From an uncultured Collinsella sp. (GTDB taxonomy: Bacteria; Actinomycetota; Coriobacteriia; Coriobacteriales; Coriobacteriaceae), in the NCBI GenBank assembly GCA_900556205.1, contig USNX01000042.1, positions 1 to 8,334 on the forward strand: 8,334 nucleotides of DNA, read 5' to 3'. Positions within the stretch are counted from its first letter, which is position 1, and each line of letters starts with the position of its first letter. Made by a program: the position numbers and the translations under genes. Positions 6,151 to 8,334 of this stretch are shown in pieces. The notes under the pieces were generated by a model that saw only the letters and a program-made list of their open reading frames with translations, was not told the DNA's origin and did not search any database.

Positions 6151-6327
6151 TCATGCCCTCATCAGGCCGTTGATGGCCTCGCGCGACTCGTCGAGCATCT
6201 TCACGAGCCCATCGCTCGCGCACCCGTAGACCTCGCAGACCTCCAGAAAGCTCGCGATCGCGACCTTCATCGATGCACAGGCATAGAGAAACTTGGCCTC
6301 GTTCATCTCGTCGTGCTCAATCATCAT
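6151..6327 (-). CDS. Small phage-type protein, unknown function
   Basis: A 58-residue protein starting MMIEHDEMNEAKFLYACASM and ending ESREAINGLMRA. The frame is open for another 40 codons upstream, but the ATG at 6325-6327 is preferred because GGAGG (6334-6338) lies 6 nt before it. The upstream sequence is a large dyad and is probably not coding. The protein looks all-helical, with several Cys and no signal peptide. Short helical proteins of this kind are frequent just ahead of phage packaging modules, but I recognise no family. The alternative is a 98-residue protein from 6447. Confidence 0.5.
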   Translation of the reverse strand: MMIEHDEMNEAKFLYACASMKVAIASFLEVCEVYGCASDGLVKMLDESREAINGLMRA

Positions 6328-6345
6328 CAGAAGCCTCCGCAATCT

Positions 6346-6441
6346 CGCGGTTACGTTACGGAGTGCCCAGCCTATATCTCTTATATATTTCTTACCTTTA
6401 TAGAGAGATGGGAAAAGGGCGTCCGTAACCGTGTAACCGCG
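6346..6441. repeat. Large nested inverted repeat with GTTAC motifs
   Basis: The outer arms are 6346-6368 (CGCGGTTAC then GTTACGGA then GTGCCC) and 6417-6441 (GGGCG then TCCGTAAC then CGT then GTAACCGCG). They pair over 9+8+4 bases with a 3-nt insertion in the right arm. An inner pair ATCTCT (6376-6381) / AGAGAT (6404-6409) is set 7 nt inside each outer arm and surrounds an AT-rich centre. Each outer arm therefore holds two GTTAC units pointing inward; a further GTTACGG lies at about 6463. It directly precedes the ribosome site of the 6327 ORF. Confidence 0.7.
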
Positions 6442-6603
6442 CCACAATCCCAGCTCAATAGGGTTACGGCATCACATGCCAGACCGCAACCAAACTGCGC
6501 CGAGTTGCGCAGCGCTATCTCAGCCTAGCCGTCAGCTAATTGAGCTGCGGAGTGTAGCACCGGCGTAACAGTTTGTCACACTCTGATATGCAAAGGTTGA
6601 AAA

Positions 6604-6621
6604 CGTAAACTATAGTTTACG
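6604..6621. promoter_or_regulatory. Perfect 18-bp palindrome, operator-like
   Basis: CGTAAACTATAGTTTACG is its own reverse complement over all 18 bases. A TTGAAA at 6597-6602 and an AT-rich CATAAAT at 6622-6628 flank it, so it would lie between -35 and -10 of a plus-strand promoter (spacing 19). This is a typical repressor position. Such TATA-centred palindromes are common operators for XRE-type regulators, including antitoxins. No regulator or toxin gene remains next to it. Confidence 0.5.
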
Positions 6622-6718
6622 CATAAATACAGAGCTATCCTGAATATTCTCAGCAGGGCGATTTTTATACATTTGTAGGACTTGTGAACAGCTCCAAAAC
6701 TATATTAGAAGTACCCCC

Positions 6719-6745
6719 ATTCGATCAAAAAGGTCGAATTTTGAT
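6719..6745. repeat. Interleaved inverted repeats near the right att
   Basis: ATTCGA (6719-6724) pairs with TCGAAT (6734-6739) and, offset, ATCAAAA (6724-6730) pairs with TTTTGAT (6739-6745). The two possible hairpins are mutually exclusive. They lie 27 bp inside the right core repeat, where integrase arm or accessory-factor sites would be expected. Confidence 0.4.
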
Positions 6746-6771
6746 GGTCTATTTTGTGGTGCGTTTTATGG

Positions 6772-6791
6772 TAAAACAAAACAGCCCAGAG
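6772..6791. repeat. Putative attR core
   Basis: Identical to 941-960. It overlaps the T-tract and the 3' half of the stem of the tRNA-Val terminator, 25 bp beyond the tRNA CCA end. Integration here would leave the terminator rebuilt, because the core supplies the missing half. Confidence 0.65.
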
Positions 6792-6808
6792 ACATAGCCT
6801 CTGAGCTG
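6772..6808 (-). terminator. Intrinsic terminator of the tRNA-Gly/Val operon
   Basis: On the minus strand CAGCTCAGAG and CTCTGGGCTG pair at 9 of 10 positions around a short loop, followed by TTTTGTTTTA. It begins about 8 bp after the tRNA-Val CCA end. The distal half and T-tract coincide with the att core. Confidence 0.75.
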
Positions 6809-6816
6809 CGAACATT

Positions 6817-6891
6817 TGGTGGGCGTTAGAAGATTTGAACTTCTGACCTCTTCCGTGTCAGGGAAGCGCTCTCCCCCTGAGCTAAACGCCC
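6817..6891 (-). tRNA. tRNA-Val (GAC)
   Basis: A full cloverleaf can be read on the minus strand: acceptor GGGCGTT/AACGCCC, D-arm GCTC...GAGC, anticodon arm CTTCC-CTGACAC-GGAAG with anticodon GAC (decodes GUC), and T-arm AGAAG-TTCAAAT-CTTCT. Discriminator A and an encoded CCA follow (6817-6819). It lies 3 bp after tRNA-Gly and is co-transcribed with it. Confidence 0.96.
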
Positions 6892-6894
6892 AAA

Positions 6895-6970
6895 TGGAGC
6901 GGACAACGGGGCTCGAACCCGCGACCCCAACCTTGGCAAGGTTGTGCTCTACCAACTGAGCCATGTCCGC
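6895..6970 (-). tRNA. tRNA-Gly (GCC)
   Basis: Minus-strand cloverleaf: acceptor GCGGACA/TGTCCGC, D-arm GCTC...GAGC, anticodon arm CAACC-TTGCCAA-GGTTG with anticodon GCC (decodes GGC), and T-arm GCGGG-TTCGAGC-CCCGT. Discriminator T and an encoded CCA follow (6895-6897). It is the first gene of the tRNA pair. Confidence 0.96.
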
Positions 6971-6982
6971 TTACGAGGATTA

Positions 6983-7011
6983 ATCTTACGTGATGCCTGC
7001 ATCCTATGCAA
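6983..7011 (-). promoter_or_regulatory. Promoter of the tRNA-Gly/Val operon
   Basis: On the minus strand TTGCAT (7006-7011) and TAAGAT (6983-6988) are separated by exactly 17 bp, with the -10 twelve bases before the tRNA-Gly 5' end. An AT-rich stretch just upstream (AACTTTT...AAAAGTT, about 7014-7031) could act as an UP element; it is also a small inverted repeat. Confidence 0.75.
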
Positions 7012-7111
7012 GAACTTTTTTTGAAAAGTTTTGCGACGCCCTAGCGAACCCCGCGAAGACATTGGTCGCCACGGAAGGCGCAGGCAACCGCAAACTCGCC
7101 GCAAGAGGCCC

Positions 7112-8334
7112 CTATATCTCACCGAGCATGATCCAGGCAGAGCTGTCCTGCGCGAGCCTGCCGTCTGCAAGCGGTGATGAGGTGAGCAGGACCCTGCCCG
7201 CCGGCAGCTCCACGGGTGCTGCACCGAAGTTCGTCACACACGCCCAGCCGTTGTCGCGGCGATAGGCGATGACGCCGCCCTCAGCGCCCTCGGCACCATC
7301 CGCAAGGCCGGTGCGCCCGTCAAGATCGAGCCACGCAAGATCGTTGGCGCACCCGCGCAGCTTGCGCCGCAGCCAGAGGGCGTCACGATAGAGCGCAAGC
7401 ATCGATGTCGGGTCCGCTTCTTCCCTATCGGCAGCGTAATCGGAAAACCATGCAGGCTGTGGCAGATGGGGCGCCGCATCGGCGTCCGCCGGTGAAAACC
7501 CAAACGATCCGCCCTGCGTGGGATCGTCCGCTGCCACCCACGGCAGGGGCACACGACAGCCGTCGCGCCCCTTCTCGCGCTTCGGTCCGTGTGTATTGGT
7601 CGCAGTGGGATCTTCGAGTACAGCCCACGGGATGTCAGCCACCTCAAAAAGGCCGAGCTCCTCACCCTGATACACGTATGCCGAGCCCGGAAGCGCCAGT
7701 TCAAGCAAAAGGGCCGCCCGCGCGCGGCGCTCGCCGAGTTCACGGTCCTCGTCATAAGACGACCCGTCGCGCAAGAGCCAGTCGAGCGCAATCTGGTGGT
7801 AGCGCGTCGCCTTGATTTGCGGCAGGGCATAGCGTGTCGCCACGCGCGGCACGTCGTGGTTGGAGAGTACCCAGGTCGAGGCGGAATCGGATTCGACGGC
7901 CGCCTTCAAGCCCTTCTCGATTGCAGTGTGCATGTCATCATAGGTCCAAGTGGCCTTGGCAAACTCAAAGTTGAATGTCTGGCCAAGCTCGCTGGGACGC
8001 GCGTAGAGATACTGGCGCTCGGGCAGCACCCACGCCTCGGCAACGGCACTGCGCGGCGGATTATAGCGGTCGAACACGCGGCGCCACTCGCGATAGATCT
8101 CGTGGACCTCGTTGCGGCCCCACAGCGGATGGGTGCCGTCGTCAACCATGTCATCGCCCTCGGCGAGATGCCACCGGTCGAGGTCATCGCGGTCGAGATC
8201 CTTGGCAAGACCGTGCGCCACATCAATGCGAAAGCCATCGACGCCTCGATCGCTCCAAAACGTCAGGACGTCGCAAAAGAACGCGTGAACCTCGGGGCAT
8301 GACCAGTCAAAGTCCGGCTGCTCGGGCGTAAACA
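7112..8334 (-). CDS. GH13 alpha-glucosidase, C-terminal 406 residues
   Basis: The gene runs off the right edge; the frame ends at TAG 7112-7114. It hydrolyses alpha-glucosidic bonds of short malto- or isomalto-oligosaccharides, probably in the cytoplasm. All three catalytic acids of the family are visible in order: nucleophile Asp in GVDGFRIDVAHG (near 8230), acid/base Glu in AVAEAWVLPE (near 8040), and transition-state Asp in WVLSNHDVPRVATRY (near 7850). YVYQGEELGL and the HLPQPAWF...LYRDALWLRRKL segment follow, then a beta-rich C-terminal domain (GVIAYRRDNGWACVTNFG). SNHDVPRVATRYALPQ is the form seen in actinobacterial alpha-glucosidases (GH13_30-like), as opposed to alpha-amylases; the subfamily is inferred. 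The frame is intact and looks like ordinary host DNA. The N-terminal ~150 residues and the promoter are outside the window. The 3' end is about 100 bp upstream of the tRNA promoter with no obvious terminator between. Confidence 0.92.
   Translation of the reverse strand, partial: FTPEQPDFDWSCPEVHAFFCDVLTFWSDRGVDGFRIDVAHGLAKDLDRDDLDRWHLAEGDDMVDDGTHPLWGRNEVHEIYREWRRVFDRYNPPRSAVAEAWVLPERQYLYARPSELGQTFNFEFAKATWTYDDMHTAIEKGLKAAVESDSASTWVLSNHDVPRVATRYALPQIKATRYHQIALDWLLRDGSSYDEDRELGERRARAALLLELALPGSAYVYQGEELGLFEVADIPWAVLEDPTATNTHGPKREKGRDGCRVPLPWVAADDPTQGGSFGFSPADADAAPHLPQPAWFSDYAADREEADPTSMLALYRDALWLRRKLRGCANDLAWLDLDGRTGLADGAEGAEGGVIAYRRDNGWACVTNFGAAPVELPAGRVLLTSSPLADGRLAQDSSAWIMLGEI

Larger units (their letters stand above)
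6448..6771. other. Gene-free right end of the element
   Basis: No credible coding frame is present. From about 6580 the sequence turns markedly AT-rich compared with its surroundings. It holds a small hairpin (CTGCGC 6495-6500 / GCGCAG 6507-6512), GAGTGT/ACACTC arms 22 bp apart (6550-6555, 6578-6583), the 18-bp palindrome at 6604, and interleaved inverted repeats at 6719-6745. This is where replication and regulatory phage genes would be expected, so it is probably a deletion scar plus the attachment-site arm region. Confidence 0.5.
941..6791. mobile_element. Decayed integrated prophage/element beside tRNA-Val
   Basis: The boundaries are the two copies of TAAAACAAAACAGCCCAGAG at 941-960 and 6772-6791. 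Just inside the left copy is a broken tyrosine recombinase gene. The interior holds minus-strand packaging genes in canonical order (small terminase remnant, large terminase, portal remnant), all damaged, plus three intact genes on the plus strand. The right copy lies in the terminator of a tRNA-Val gene, with the element on the 3' side of the tRNA, the usual geometry for tRNA-directed integration. At about 5.85 kb it is far below a complete siphophage genome; head, tail, lysis and most replication genes are missing. With int broken it should not be able to excise unaided. A satellite-like element is a less likely reading, because the surviving genes are all decayed phage parts. Confidence 0.72.

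Noticed and set aside
6749..6964. Minus-strand ORF over the tRNA pair (MAQLVEHNLAKVGVAGSSPV)
   Set aside because: Classic false translation of tRNA genes.
7589..8302. Long plus-strand frame opposite the alpha-glucosidase
   Set aside because: Shadow of a GC-rich coding gene whose catalytic motifs are clear on the minus strand.

Overview
The window looks like chromosomal DNA of a fairly GC-rich anaerobic gut actinobacterium of the Coriobacteriia. Collinsella or a close relative is my best guess. The reasons are codon use, an anaerobic class III ribonucleotide reductase start, a GH13 alpha-glucosidase of actinobacterial type and a Tat-type lipoprotein. The genus is an inference.

Left flank (1-~940): the first 117 codons of nrdD on the minus strand run off the left edge. 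The gene has a long leader. Its promoter region carries two NrdR-box-like sites 32 bp apart, and the leader holds a possible 59-residue small ORF.

Middle (~941-6791): a decayed prophage or other integrated element of about 5.8 kb. A 20-bp perfect direct repeat (941-960 and 6772-6791) bounds it. The right copy lies in the apparent terminator of a tRNA-Val gene, as expected for an att core. Inside are a tyrosine recombinase broken by two in-frame stops, a truncated portal gene, a large terminase gene with a frameshift in a 9-G run, a 5'-truncated small terminase remnant, a frameshifted HTH/zinc-ribbon gene and a small phage-type ORF. All the phage genes except the integrase are on the minus strand, in the order expected of a packaging module. 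Three intact-looking genes sit among them on the opposite strand with their own signals: a 74-residue small protein, a zinc-ribbon two-TM membrane protein, and a Tat lipoprotein followed by a strong terminator. I read these as cargo (moron) genes that outlived the phage. Most head, tail, lysis, replication and regulatory genes are gone. The stretch 6448-6771 has no gene but holds a large GTTAC-containing dyad (its left part overlaps 6346-6441) and an orphan 18-bp perfect palindrome.

Right flank (~6792-8334): a tRNA-Gly(GCC)-tRNA-Val(GAC) pair on the minus strand with a clear promoter and terminator, then the 3' 406 codons of a GH13 alpha-glucosidase on the minus strand, whose 5' end lies beyond the window.

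I see no CRISPR array, defence system or new enzyme cluster. The points most worth following are the element boundaries, the cargo genes surviving in decayed packaging genes, the GTTAC dyad, the orphan operator and the NrdR sites with the leader ORF.
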